Position numbers and translations under genes: made by a program. From contig JALOAG010000017.1 in NCBI GenBank assembly GCA_023228875.1, positions 1 to 20,403 of the forward strand: a stretch of DNA of 20,403 bases, given 5' to 3'. The notes beneath the pieces were generated by a model. It was given only the letters and a program-made list of their open reading frames with translations, was not told the DNA's origin and did no database searches. This stretch comes from Bacteroidia bacterium (GTDB taxonomy: Bacteria > Bacteroidota > Bacteroidia > NS11-12g > UBA955). Below are positions 7,972-18,800 of the stretch, piece after piece (position 1 is the first letter of the stretch; every line of letters begins with the position of its first letter).

Positions 7972-9541
7972 TATGACATTCCCATACAATGCACAAAATG
8001 TAGATGCATTTAGAAGAAATCCTGCGATCAGGTTGTATGGTAATAGGTTTAGCATTGATCAAACCAGTATAGAGCTTTTATCAGAATTCTTTTTGGTAGC
8101 ATGTTCTGCAAAAAAGATAGGAGATGATGAAGTTGAGACATATTTTCCTTCTTATGAAACTCTTTTGAATTGGGATAATGAAAAACTCAAATATGCACCG
8201 ACAATTAGATTAAACTTAAAGCTTTTTTCTTTTCTAAGTGCATCAAGAATTGACAGTAGGCATGTCAGTCATAGGAAGCATCACAGTTATTTAATAGGCC
8301 GTTTAAAAGAAAAAATTGACACAAAAGAAGATAACGAGAACGAGATTATTAAAACTTTAGAAAACTTATTGATGGGTTTACAGGCTGCAGGTTATGGTCG
8401 TACTTGGTGTGCCCAAAGCTTTTTGCCTATATGTAAGAATCTAATAGCTGGAGAGGCTATTTGGGCAGAGACAAAAGCAGCAAAAGCGGGTGTGCAAGAT
8501 TGGGACGAAATTTTTATAACGAATAAAAGATATTTTGAAACAAATAAGCATATATTTTACGCCCGCGGTGGCGAGCTTTTATACTTACAGCTTTGCAATG
8601 GTTTACAAAGAACAAAGGAAGAAATAAGATCTTGGTCTGGTAAAATCGGACTTGGTTTTGAAGAAGAGGAATTAGATCCATCAAGATTGTTATCGAGTTT
8701 AGAAAACGGTTTTGATAGCTTATTTAAAAAAAGTCCTCAAATAATAGGCAAACTTGCTAATTTCATTGATGAGAAGCTTGATAAGGAGACATCAGTTAAA
8801 ACAGATGGTGAAGCAGATTTTTTGCGTTATGTTGAAGCAGGTTGGTGTAATGCAAATACATGGCAAGAGGGTTATTTATTGGCAGTCGATATTGTTCGTA
8901 TCTTGAAATCCGATTTTGATATAATTGAAAGCATTCATTATCTTGAGACTTTGTTTGTGCTTCATAATCTAAGAACTTTAGCAATGCAAAGTAGCAGACA
9001 GCTTGATGAAAGTAAAGACTATTATATGGCAGTAACATCAGCAAGCGAAGAAGACGGGGCTTTAAAAAGGATATCACATCAAAGTTTAAAGTCAATAGAA
9101 AAAAAGATCTATTATGCGATCAACGACTTTTTTGAGAACCAAGATTATGAGAAAGACCAAAAGTATTTAAATGAAGCGAGCCGTCGTTCAGGCCATAAGT
9201 TATTTTTAAATCTTGCAAAAAAGATAGATTTTGTTATACCCAAAAAAGGGAGCGGGGCACGATTTGTCATGACACCAGAAGTGTTAAAACTCTTAGTAGC
9301 GATCACAGTACCCGAAAATGGTAGAATTACATATGATACTTTTAAGGAAATAATCAAAAGTCGTTGGGGAATGGTTTTTGATAACCGGGGTTTTAGTGAA
9401 TGCAATAAGTCTATAAATGGATCAGAAATATATATTGATAGTAATGTTGATGCTTGGTTGATAGAGATGTTAGATGAGAGTGGTTTGCTTGTTCATTTGT
9501 CTGACTCATGTGCGTTAGTGCTACATCCAAAACAAGATTAA
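7964..9541 (+). CDS. DptG/SspG-like PT-dependent restriction subunit
   Basis: This 525-residue protein is placed as DptG mainly by position between DptF-like and DptH-like genes. Supporting sequence is RLNLKLFSFLSASRIDSRHVSHRKHHSYL at about residues 81-109 and a GLQAAGYGRTWCAQSFLP segment at about 142-159. Both match my memory of DptG-type proteins. No nucleotide-binding, nuclease or membrane motif is evident. The protein is soluble-looking and mixed in charge. DptG has no established catalytic activity that I know of and acts as a structural partner in DndFGH. The start overlaps the upstream gene by 8 bases, which implies coupled translation and stoichiometric assembly. The next gene follows after 13 bases. 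Family assignment by sequence alone would be moderate; gene order raises it. Confidence 0.65.
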   Translation: MTDMTFPYNAQNVDAFRRNPAIRLYGNRFSIDQTSIELLSEFFLVACSAKKIGDDEVETYFPSYETLLNWDNEKLKYAPTIRLNLKLFSFLSASRIDSRHVSHRKHHSYLIGRLKEKIDTKEDNENEIIKTLENLLMGLQAAGYGRTWCAQSFLPICKNLIAGEAIWAETKAAKAGVQDWDEIFITNKRYFETNKHIFYARGGELLYLQLCNGLQRTKEEIRSWSGKIGLGFEEEELDPSRLLSSLENGFDSLFKKSPQIIGKLANFIDEKLDKETSVKTDGEADFLRYVEAGWCNANTWQEGYLLAVDIVRILKSDFDIIESIHYLETLFVLHNLRTLAMQSSRQLDESKDYYMAVTSASEEDGALKRISHQSLKSIEKKIYYAINDFFENQDYEKDQKYLNEASRRSGHKLFLNLAKKIDFVIPKKGSGARFVMTPEVLKLLVAITVPENGRITYDTFKEIIKSRWGMVFDNRGFSECNKSINGSEIYIDSNVDAWLIEMLDESGLLVHLSDSCALVLHPKQD

Positions 9542-9543
9542 GA

Positions 9544-9549
9544 GGGAGG
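9544..9549 (+). promoter_or_regulatory. Ribosome binding site fixing a GTG start
   Basis: GGGAGG at 9544-9549, within GAGGGAGG, precedes GTG at 9555 by 5 bases. The next in-frame ATG is 28 codons downstream and has no such site, so GTG is taken as the start. Confidence 0.75.
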
Positions 9550-9554
9550 TAATA

Positions 9555-12500
9555 GTGAAATTTATCAGTTCAACAATAAAGCGTAGTATATTTAATAAGA
9601 TAGACTCAAGCTTATCAACAGCACGTCTTGGGCAAAAAATGATTTTGATGATTCATGATTTACCTGAAGATATGATGCTAAAAGTAGCAGAGATGATATA
9701 TAAAGACCTTTTTTTTCGAGATAATATCAAACTTACTTTAAAGATCGCGAAGTCAGTAGTGGACGGCTGGTCGCAAAGCTCCAGAATTAAAGCAGAAAAT
9801 AATAGTTGGACAGCAGAATTAAATAATCTTGCCAGTTATAGAAATGTTGATGCAGATCAAGGCAAGTATAATATAATAATCTTGTTTGGTACAGATAAAG
9901 TTACGGATTCGGCAAGCCTTGCAGACTTTAATGAATTTAGCTTGAAGACAATTTGGGACTATGAAATGACAAAGTCTTTTAGTTCATGGATTGAGGTTTT
10001 GTTACAGGATTTAGAAATAGATTTGCCAGACATCGATGGTTTTAAACGGTTTGATAATATATTAAAGCCAATTATAGATCATGGAAAAGCTGATTTGTTG
10101 TCTATGAGTCAGTGGCTTGAAAATATGGACTTTAGCGAGTGCAATACATATTTTGATATAATAGAGAAAATGCTAAAGAATCTCAAAGTTTTTGGTTTAC
10201 CCAGATTTGATAGCTATGAATATAAAAAAACAGGGAAACGATTTGCAAACTATATTAGTGATTCAGATGAGTTCTTTTCATATAGCAAGTATATTGATAA
10301 TTCACATAAAGATAAAGCAATAAAAGCAATAGATAGCTTGATAGATTCGAAAGAAGAAGATCCCATATGGAAAGATCTTGAAAATAAGAATGTTCTTGGT
10401 TTATACGAAACAGGCGAAGAGCTGTTATTGGGCATGAAATCTTATATAAATGAACGATCAAAAGAGGATAGAGATAAGTTATTGGACAGTGATTTTGCAT
10501 TTATCTTCGACAAGGTTCTTAAATACAAAAAGAAAACGGAGAAAAAGTCCAAAGCAAGCATAAAAAACCTCGATGGTAGCCCTGTAGAAATATCTCTAAC
10601 AGCTATTTGGGAAACAATATCAGACTTGTATAGAAGCAAGAGTATCGACAATGAAGAGCTAATTGTGAAAATTGAGATAGAATCAGAGGCATTTAGACAT
10701 GATATCGACAGTGATGATAGCGATCGCTCTGCAGATAGTAATGAGAGCTTTGCCAAGGATTATCTTTGTGTCTTATTAGGCGGACTTGACGATACCTTGA
10801 AAAGCCAAATAGAGATTTCTCTTCAAGAAAGTAGCCTTGTAACTATAAGCTCCAATTTATTAAATGATGATATAAAATATAGTTATAGACCTAACGTAGA
10901 GGCACAATTGAGCTTTGCTGTGAAAATCTATACAGATCAGTCTGAAAAGCCTTTTGTGAGAAAATACAATTGGTGCCTCTATGAGCATCACTCTTATCGC
11001 CTTGCTGCAGAGTTGTTAAAGAAAGCTTATAATATTTATAGGTCAAATAATCAGGAAAGGAATCTGCCATTTTTTACTCTTCCCTATTATGACGAGCTTA
11101 TTAGTATCAGCTCGGATGAAGAATTTAAGAGAGTTTTTTTACATAGCTTAAAAGATTCAGGTACAGATACTGAGTTTATGGTTAATATGTTGACTCCAGA
11201 ATTGAAAAGACATGATTATAAAATAATAAAAGATTATGAAGATTTAGGCACAAAATATTGGCAATTCATTCAAACAGCTTCACGCCACGGATTGCTGTCA
11301 TCTTTGAATAGTGAAAAATGGGATAATTTTCAAAAAGCATATAATGATGTTTTAGAAATGATCTATACTGATAATAACCAGTTAATGCTTCCGATTGCAA
11401 ACTTTTTAATTCGTGCTTTTATGATAATCAAAGAAAATAGCAACATAAAAGGATTGGAATGGTATGCCTCTTATTATGAAGAGGCAGCAATTATAAGTGT
11501 TTTGCATCCATCTCTTTTGGAAATGCTAAAGTCACAGATAGTATATCAATGTGCATGTTTCAACTATTTAGTGAAGCAAGAATTTGTTAAAAGTACAGGA
11601 CAACGACAATTTAAAAAACAAGCTTGGCAATCATACCTGGACTTGTCAGCTATTCGTATGCCAATCAATTGCCTGCTAATAAATAAAAATAAAAAAGTAG
11701 ATACCAATGTCAGAGGCTATGATTTAATCCATAAAATTGGCAATCAAAGTGAGGATTGTGGGTATCAATCAACACGGTTTAACTTTTTAATATCAGATGA
11801 TTACGATGAAACGCACACAAGTATAACAGACTCTGATATCTCATTTGAAACACGGCAATCAAAGCTTTTAACAAATATACTATTTGACTATTTTCAGTTG
11901 CATCCTCATGCACGAGATGGTATTAGCTTAGCAGTTTACTTAAATCGTGATATACAACCAATAATAGCAGGTATTAATGCATACTTGCATAAAATATCAA
12001 ATGAGAATGATAAAAATAACTTTGCAATTGATACAAATAGCCGCAAAATTTATAATATTAATCTGACACTAATTAATGATTCATTTGATGATAATAATAT
12101 TAGGAAATGGATAGATTATTGGAAAGCGATTTGGGAAGAAGCAGAGACAAGCAATAAGTTTAAAGTATATAGAAACTGCAGGTTTTCTGTTTCTCATAGA
12201 CTTTTGAGCACTATAGATAAACAATCATTTTTAAGAATAATCGATGATGATTTTTATACTGATATTATGTTTTTATATAGTTTTAGTGATGCAAATAGTA
12301 CAAGTGATCTTTTCGCTGCAGATGAATTTGACAAAACAGAATATAGCTTGAGATACCCAATTCTTGAAAGATCCGTACCAAGTACAAAAGAATATTTTGG
12401 TTCTTTAGAACGCAAAAAAAATATTAGTAATCGTCAGTTTAAAAACAGCTCAAGTTTTTCATCATATATCCGAGCATTAAAAATTAATACGGCTGTATCT

Positions 12501-15032
12501 GATACTATAACCAAAACTATAATAGATTTTCAAATTTGGGTAGATATTTTAGAAGTAATACATAAAAAGTCAGAGTGGGTGGTTTGTATTGACCCCAATA
12601 TAGACGACATTTTGATCAGAAAAAGGAATAGCCCTGATACAAGTAAAAGGGAGATTATTGGTTTTGGATCAGGAGTTGGTGCTTCAGGCGAGGAGAACTT
12701 CACAATATCGTCGGAGAAATCATCGTTTTCAGAAATAACGCATAGTTTAAAATCCGCTATCAAGTCTTTAATTACTGATGAAGCATGGTCAGGAGATGAT
12801 TATTGCAAGATCAGCAAGGGGGTAATTAATGAGGCTGAATGTTTGTCTGGGCTTTCTGTAGTAAGAGCAACAGGTGTTAACGACGAATATATACGTGACT
12901 TTATGTCATATTCGTTGACACGCAAGCTTTTAACTGAATCCTCCGACATATTGTGTGATACAATGGTCAGCCTGGATGCTTATATACATTGGTTTGACTT
13001 TGCAGATAATAGCAAAAGGCCAGATCTTTTATGGCTACGAGCTCGGCTTAATAAAGAGAATATTATTGAAGTCTATATGCATGTAATTGAATGCAAAATG
13101 AGTAAGGGGGTTGATTATCTGATACCAGCTGCAAAAACTCAAATAGAAAACGGAGTGCATGTTTTGAGAGAATCATTTTTGCCACTCAGTGACGAAAGCT
13201 GTAAATTAGACGACGATAAACCATCACGAAGATATTGGTGGATGCAATTGCATAGGCTGATAGCTACAAAGTCTGTAGTAAAAATTTGTGATCTTGAAAA
13301 TATTGAGAATGCTCTGGAAAAACTTGCAAATGGAAACTATAAGATAAGCTGGGGTGCTTCTATCTTTGCCTTTTTAATAGATGAAAGTGGCGAGTTTCCC
13401 GAAAATAAAGGATCATGGGATGTATCTGGGCTTGATAGAGGTAAAGCGAATATTTATCATTTTGCAAAAGATGCTATAAAAAATATTGCTACTAAAAATA
13501 TTCAAGATTTGGCTTATGATGAATTTTTAGATGAATTTAGAATGATAGACTTTGATGAGATTAGTGCTTATGTTGAATCTTCTATTGATGAAGATGATTT
13601 TATTGAAGAATATTTACCTGAAGGCAAGATTGAAACAGATAACGATGTAATAGAAGATGATTATGACGCCGAAGAAGATGAGCAAGATTTTGCTGGCTGG
13701 GATTTAATATCAGATGATTATATGAAGGATATAAATGAAAAAGTTTGCGAAGAGCCTATATCTAATACTTATCACGAAGCAGAAAGCTCTGATCCTGAGA
13801 ATGACATGACTGAACCTCTAATTGAAGAGCAAGAGCCAGTTCAAGAGACTCAAAACACTTCTGTTCCCGATCGAATTTTAATTGGTAAGACAGATAAAGG
13901 GGAGGAAGTATATTGGGAATTTGGTCATGAGCAGCTTTCAAATCGACATGCAGTTATACTTGGGAGCTCTGGTATGGGGAAATCTTATGCAATTCAATGT
14001 TTGCTGTGTGAGCTGGCAAGAAAAGATCAAAATAACTTGATTATTGACTATACAGATGGTTTTATAGATTCCAAAATAGAGCCTAATGCCAAAAAATACA
14101 TACCACAAAAAGCACAAACTTATATATATGAAGAGCCATTACAGATAGATCCGTTTAAAGTGCAAGTAAGTTATGAGGGCGGTAGAGAATTTCGTGATGA
14201 TCCCTTAACAATAGCAAAACGAGTTGCAGCAATATTTTATAAAGTTTATAACTTAGGGTCGCAGCAACATCCCCTTGTAGTAAATGCCATTCAAGATGGT
14301 ATTAAGAAATATGGCGATGATTTTAGTTTAGACTTGTTTTTAGAAGTGATTGAGGAATTTATAGATAGCCCTCATTTTACAAAGAACACAATATCAACAA
14401 CTATAACCAAATTGAGTTCATTTATTTCAAGCAAGCCCTTTAGCACCAGCAAAGAAGGTGTAAGCTGGGAACATATTTTTACAGATAAAGTTATTAAAAA
14501 TAAAGTGTTTCAGTTTTACAGAGTAGATAGTCAATCCAGACGGGCAATTGTTGAGTTTGTATTGTGGGATCTTTATAGTTATGTTTCATCTCAAGGTAAC
14601 AAGGATTTGCCGCGAGTTGTTGTTTTGGATGAGATACAAAATCTTGATTTAGGCGATGATTCACCTGTAGCAAAGTATCTTACAGAGGGACGAAAGCACG
14701 GTATAGCTTTGATTAGTGCAACTCAATCTCTAAAAGGAGTTGGGGGTCTTAATGATAGCAAAGTAAGTCGTTTATTTCAATCAGACTTGAAACTTTTTTT
14801 CAGGCCATCTGACAATGAATTAAAAGAGCAAGCTGGTATATTACATAATATAATGCATGATGTTAGTGCCAAAGAATGGACAAGTCATCTTTCAAAATTG
14901 AAGAAAGGTGAATGTTATGTAATCGGAAGTCACCTTATGAAGGATCAAGATGAATTAAAACAAAAAGTACAAAAAGTAAAAATATGCTCACTTGAAGAGA
15001 GAGGCTTTGATGGCAGCCAAAACGACAAATAG
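9555..15032 (+). CDS. DptH/SspH-like nuclease-HerA translocase
   Basis: This very large protein (1825 residues) is the likely effector of the restriction complex. The first roughly 1140 residues show no motif I recognise. A PD-(D/E)XK nuclease pattern follows: P1156-D1157, then VIE1179-C-K1181, then Q1196. An acidic, disordered-looking linker spans about 1340-1437. Last comes a HerA/FtsK-like ATPase with Walker A GSSGMGKS at 1470-1477, Walker B VVVLDE at 1688-1693, and the HerA-type EGRKHGIALISATQS segment. DptH (DndH) has this overall size and C-terminal motor. The combination suggests ATP-driven movement on DNA coupled to nicking or cleavage of DNA lacking the PT mark. Direct evidence is motif-level only. 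It starts at GTG, 13 bases after the DptG-like gene, and its end overlaps the next gene by 23 bases. No frameshift is seen. Confidence 0.8.
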   Translation: MKFISSTIKRSIFNKIDSSLSTARLGQKMILMIHDLPEDMMLKVAEMIYKDLFFRDNIKLTLKIAKSVVDGWSQSSRIKAENNSWTAELNNLASYRNVDADQGKYNIIILFGTDKVTDSASLADFNEFSLKTIWDYEMTKSFSSWIEVLLQDLEIDLPDIDGFKRFDNILKPIIDHGKADLLSMSQWLENMDFSECNTYFDIIEKMLKNLKVFGLPRFDSYEYKKTGKRFANYISDSDEFFSYSKYIDNSHKDKAIKAIDSLIDSKEEDPIWKDLENKNVLGLYETGEELLLGMKSYINERSKEDRDKLLDSDFAFIFDKVLKYKKKTEKKSKASIKNLDGSPVEISLTAIWETISDLYRSKSIDNEELIVKIEIESEAFRHDIDSDDSDRSADSNESFAKDYLCVLLGGLDDTLKSQIEISLQESSLVTISSNLLNDDIKYSYRPNVEAQLSFAVKIYTDQSEKPFVRKYNWCLYEHHSYRLAAELLKKAYNIYRSNNQERNLPFFTLPYYDELISISSDEEFKRVFLHSLKDSGTDTEFMVNMLTPELKRHDYKIIKDYEDLGTKYWQFIQTASRHGLLSSLNSEKWDNFQKAYNDVLEMIYTDNNQLMLPIANFLIRAFMIIKENSNIKGLEWYASYYEEAAIISVLHPSLLEMLKSQIVYQCACFNYLVKQEFVKSTGQRQFKKQAWQSYLDLSAIRMPINCLLINKNKKVDTNVRGYDLIHKIGNQSEDCGYQSTRFNFLISDDYDETHTSITDSDISFETRQSKLLTNILFDYFQLHPHARDGISLAVYLNRDIQPIIAGINAYLHKISNENDKNNFAIDTNSRKIYNINLTLINDSFDDNNIRKWIDYWKAIWEEAETSNKFKVYRNCRFSVSHRLLSTIDKQSFLRIIDDDFYTDIMFLYSFSDANSTSDLFAADEFDKTEYSLRYPILERSVPSTKEYFGSLERKKNISNRQFKNSSSFSSYIRALKINTAVSDTITKTIIDFQIWVDILEVIHKKSEWVVCIDPNIDDILIRKRNSPDTSKREIIGFGSGVGASGEENFTISSEKSSFSEITHSLKSAIKSLITDEAWSGDDYCKISKGVINEAECLSGLSVVRATGVNDEYIRDFMSYSLTRKLLTESSDILCDTMVSLDAYIHWFDFADNSKRPDLLWLRARLNKENIIEVYMHVIECKMSKGVDYLIPAAKTQIENGVHVLRESFLPLSDESCKLDDDKPSRRYWWMQLHRLIATKSVVKICDLENIENALEKLANGNYKISWGASIFAFLIDESGEFPENKGSWDVSGLDRGKANIYHFAKDAIKNIATKNIQDLAYDEFLDEFRMIDFDEISAYVESSIDEDDFIEEYLPEGKIETDNDVIEDDYDAEEDEQDFAGWDLISDDYMKDINEKVCEEPISNTYHEAESSDPENDMTEPLIEEQEPVQETQNTSVPDRILIGKTDKGEEVYWEFGHEQLSNRHAVILGSSGMGKSYAIQCLLCELARKDQNNLIIDYTDGFIDSKIEPNAKKYIPQKAQTYIYEEPLQIDPFKVQVSYEGGREFRDDPLTIAKRVAAIFYKVYNLGSQQHPLVVNAIQDGIKKYGDDFSLDLFLEVIEEFIDSPHFTKNTISTTITKLSSFISSKPFSTSKEGVSWEHIFTDKVIKNKVFQFYRVDSQSRRAIVEFVLWDLYSYVSSQGNKDLPRVVVLDEIQNLDLGDDSPVAKYLTEGRKHGIALISATQSLKGVGGLNDSKVSRLFQSDLKLFFRPSDNELKEQAGILHNIMHDVSAKEWTSHLSKLKKGECYVIGSHLMKDQDELKQKVQKVKICSLEERGFDGSQNDK
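15001..15004 (+). promoter_or_regulatory. Ribosome binding site fixing the second DUF4007 start
   Basis: GAGG at 15001-15004, at the end of a purine run from 14995, precedes ATG at 15010 by 5 bases. The frame could also open at TTG 14992, six codons earlier, but that codon has no Shine-Dalgarno at a useful distance. The ATG is preferred. Confidence 0.6.
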
Positions 15033-15855
15033 TCGCCTACCACGCAGTTTTCACTATACTTTTATACCCGAACGTAGCTATATAAATGCACTATTAAAAT
15101 TTGTAGCAACAGGCAGAGAAGGAGATTATCATGAAATTGGTAACCTTACAGGAATTCCGACAGGGGAATCGACAGGGAAAGTTCCTGCAATAATAAATTA
15201 TTGTCTTGGTATGGGATTAATAGTCTCAATAGATAAAAAAGGGGCTATTAAGAAATACGAGCTATCCCCTTTAGGTCGCATAATTCTTTTAGAAGATCCA
15301 TATTTGAACACAGATATCAGCCAGTGGCTTTGCCATTTAAATATGTGTGATATTGAAACAGGAGCCGATGTGTGGTATAATGTGTTTTGGGCAAATTATC
15401 ACAGTATTGGTGATAGTTTTAGCAGAGAAAGCCTTGAGGGTGTGTTAAAAGCACTGTATGGTAATGTCAAAAGAAGTATCACAGGTCCTCTTATAAATAT
15501 GTATAAGGATGACAGCTCATTTAAGTTATGCGGTGCTTTGATAGAGCAAAATAAGCAAATCATGAGAAAATCAGCTCCAATAACAGATGAGATGATACGA
15601 GCTTATGCAGCATGGCTGATAAATCTAATAGAGAGAAATTTTCCCAAACAAAGACAGATTACAATTTCCGATTTAGACGAAGCAACAGGCTGGCAAATAA
15701 TAGCTAAGTGGAGTAATCGCGATATAATTGAGCTTTATGAACTTTTGGAAAAGAAGAATTTGTTTCAAGTTGATAGACATATGAACCCTTGGATTATCAG
15801 CCCTTTAATAAACTCAACTGAAGCTTATAACGGAATTTATGATGATTTAATATAG
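15010..15855 (+). CDS. Second, divergent DUF4007-like protein
   Basis: This 281-residue protein shares the DUF4007 layout with the first gene of the island but is much diverged. IPTGESTGKVPAIINYC at residues 49-65 replaces the LGVGKNM helix. LSPLGRIILLEDPYLN at 85-100 matches the 'lG...DPYLE' block. QWLCHLN at 105-111 matches the W-L-x-H block, and VWYNVFWAN at 121-129 follows. The FSGHQTF N-terminal motif of the first copy is absent (SFHYTFIPERSY at 13-24 instead). It overlaps the end of the DptH-like gene by 23 bases and is followed after 22 bases by a second large ATPase, so the pair mirrors genes 1 and 2. Its function is unknown. A DNA-binding or adaptor role for its partner ATPase is a guess from the winged-helix-like N-terminal half. 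Confidence 0.65.
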   Translation: MAAKTTNSRLPRSFHYTFIPERSYINALLKFVATGREGDYHEIGNLTGIPTGESTGKVPAIINYCLGMGLIVSIDKKGAIKKYELSPLGRIILLEDPYLNTDISQWLCHLNMCDIETGADVWYNVFWANYHSIGDSFSRESLEGVLKALYGNVKRSITGPLINMYKDDSSFKLCGALIEQNKQIMRKSAPITDEMIRAYAAWLINLIERNFPKQRQITISDLDEATGWQIIAKWSNRDIIELYELLEKKNLFQVDRHMNPWIISPLINSTEAYNGIYDDLI

Positions 15856-15877
15856 CAATGTTTGGTAAGGAGCAAAT

Positions 15878-18800
15878 ATGAAAGTATCCGATATTGTAAA
15901 GTTTAGAGCTGATAGCCTTTTTCAAGGAGCAGTTAATATTGGTTGGTTTCGATTTGACGAAGAAAAAGCAATGGCTGCTGCAAAAGCGTTTGCTTTTCAT
16001 GGTCCTGATTATCATGGAGTAACACAACAAGAAATAGGTGTTCACCATGGGCACCGATTGATTGATACGGCAAACTTTACCAAAACAATACTAAAGAGAT
16101 CTTATGGCATAGATAAATCTCCATTTACTTTGGCAATTGCAGGCTATGGAGCTGGAAAGTCTCATTTGGCTATCACTTTAGCTGAGATTTTAAAACGACC
16201 TACAAGCGAAACAACACAAATTATAACAGATAAACTTATCGCAGCAGATAAAAATATTGGAAATGAAATAAGAGTGTTGCAACAAGAGATTAATAAGTCC
16301 TGCATTGTCTTGACAATAGATGGGCTTGGTAGTTTTAATTTGTTAGCTGAAATAGCCCAACAGATAGAGCAGTTTTTAATCAAAGATGGGCATGATACAG
16401 AGTATATAGAACAAATGAGACCAAAATATAAACAAGCTATACCTGTTCTTAATAGCCTTAAATCAGAGTTGATCTTACAGCTTTGTGAACAATGCAATGT
16501 TCTTTCTTTGAATGAAATAATAGAAGGTCTTGAAAAAAAAGATGAAAATGTATATGATACAGTTAGTCGTTTTCTTACTGAACAAAATATGGCACTCGCA
16601 ACAGCACCAAGTGAGTCGATAAATGCTTTTTTAGAAAAAACTGTTGAGATTTACTGTGGAGAGGGTAAACCATATCAATCTATAGTTATCTTGTTTGATG
16701 AATTTGGCAAATATCTCGAGTTTTCTTCCATCAAAAGTCACATTGCAGGGGCAGGCACTTTACAGGATTTGTTTCAATCTGTACAAAATATTTCTCCTCA
16801 AGTTTGTTTTGTTGGCTTTGTCCAATTTGAGCTTAATGCGTATATGCAGCGTATATCGCCAAATTTTCACAATGAAATGAAAAGATATATAAGTAGATAC
16901 GAAAACTCTGATAAATTATACTTATCAACTAATTTAGAGACTTTGATTGCTGGCTTAATTGAGAAAAAAGATATTTCTAACTTAAATAAATTTCTTGATT
17001 CAAAAGAAGCCTATATTGGTTCAAGGAGGGACTGGCAAAATATTAATAACTGGTTCTCCATATCAACAAATAATAACAATTGGGTAGATTTTGACCAGTT
17101 TCATAAGATAATAAGAAAAGGTGCTTGGCCTTTGTCCCCTTACAGCTCTTGGCTATTGTACTATTTTAGTTCAAAGGGAGGATACTTACAGGAAAGATCT
17201 GCTCTATCTTTGTTGTCAGAAATTCTTGTGCAATATTTTGATTATGAATTTGAGCCAACAGGTGACTGGTCTATACCTGCAGTTGATTTACTGAATGAAT
17301 CACTTTTGAAAGAGTTGTTAACTTCAGAAGAGTTTGGAGGTCAAGGTACAGTAATTCAGGACTATATGACTATTATGTCTAAATATGAGTCAAAGTTTTC
17401 AAAAAAACAGATTGATATTTTAAAATCTATTTTATTAAGTTCTAAACTTGGTTTAAATGTTGAAACAGAAAAAGATGCAACCATAGCAATTTCAATGCTT
17501 ACAAACATCGAATATAGTGCTGTGCTTTATGAATTAGATCAGCTAAAAAATGAATATAATACAATAGGCTGGGACGATTCTTATAAGCATTTTTTAATAT
17601 TAGGTGAGACGCTGCCTCGCAAGCAATTTTATACTCATATTAAAAATTATTCTAATAGTTATAGCGAAGAGAAACGAGCACAATTGTTTATATCTCAAAT
17701 AGAAGAAATTTATAGTGATTTTGATATTGTTAGAAGTGATTTTTCAGATAATCATAATATCAGTACTCGAGAGTGGTTCTTTAAATCAAAAGTAGCCAAT
17801 TCTTCTACATTATCTGGCGAAATAGAGTTGGAGGCAGACCGCTGTGTGAATGTGGAAGAGGTGGATGAAGCCCGTGGTAGCCTTATTTTTACGTATGTTG
17901 GTCAAAATGAGGATATCGCCGATATATACATTAAAGCTAAAACCATGCTAAAGACGAAAGCAAAGACTCTCGGGATGAATTCCGTTCCTGTGCTTATTTA
18001 TCTGCTCTATGATATTGAAGGCAAACTTGGGCAAGCTTTGGCTGAATTGTCATTGCTTAAAGAGTTTGGGGCAGAAGAAAAAATTAAATATGGCAATTTG
18101 ATAGATACTCATGAATTAAACATTTCAAAATCTGTTGATGATCTTATCAAAACAATGTTGAGAGAAAGAAGATATGTTGTTGATAGTAAGATTGATATCG
18201 AAGGATTAAAAATTAAAGATGTTACTACAAAAATATTTGATGCAATCTATACCAAACCAATAATATTTCCATTTGATGGTTACAATACAAAAAGTGGTAA
18301 TGCGTCAAAAACATGTTCGACCTTTACCAAAGATTTAATGCGAGGTATATTAGACTATGATGCAATTATGGATATGGCTAAGACAGAGAAAAATCGTTCA
18401 GAGATATTTCAATCAGGTAAATGGGATGTTTTTAATAAAAGCGGCAAAGTACAGAAAAACCCAACAAATACTATTTTGAAAAATCTAACAAAGAGTTGGG
18501 ATATAAAGCTAAAAGAAGAATCATCTCTTTCTCTTGAAGAAATGTATTTAGAGTTAATTCGTGCACCTTATGGAGCTAATATCGCATCAGCAGGCTTGTT
18601 GCTTGGCGTGTATATATCGGCTCGACATAAAGAGTTGTTGGTTAAAAAAAACGGTGAAATTTATTCAATCAATGATTGGGCAAACCATGATATTGTAAAA
18701 AATGGGCAGTTCAATAAAGTACTATTGAAAGAATCTTTTTTGCTATCTAAGTCAGATGATACATCGGAATGGATCAGTTTGCTTGATGAATGGGAAGAAG

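Noticed and set aside
14992..15009. A TTG start at 14992 for the second DUF4007 protein
   Set aside because: No ribosome binding site at a suitable distance; ATG 15010 follows a GAGG purine run.
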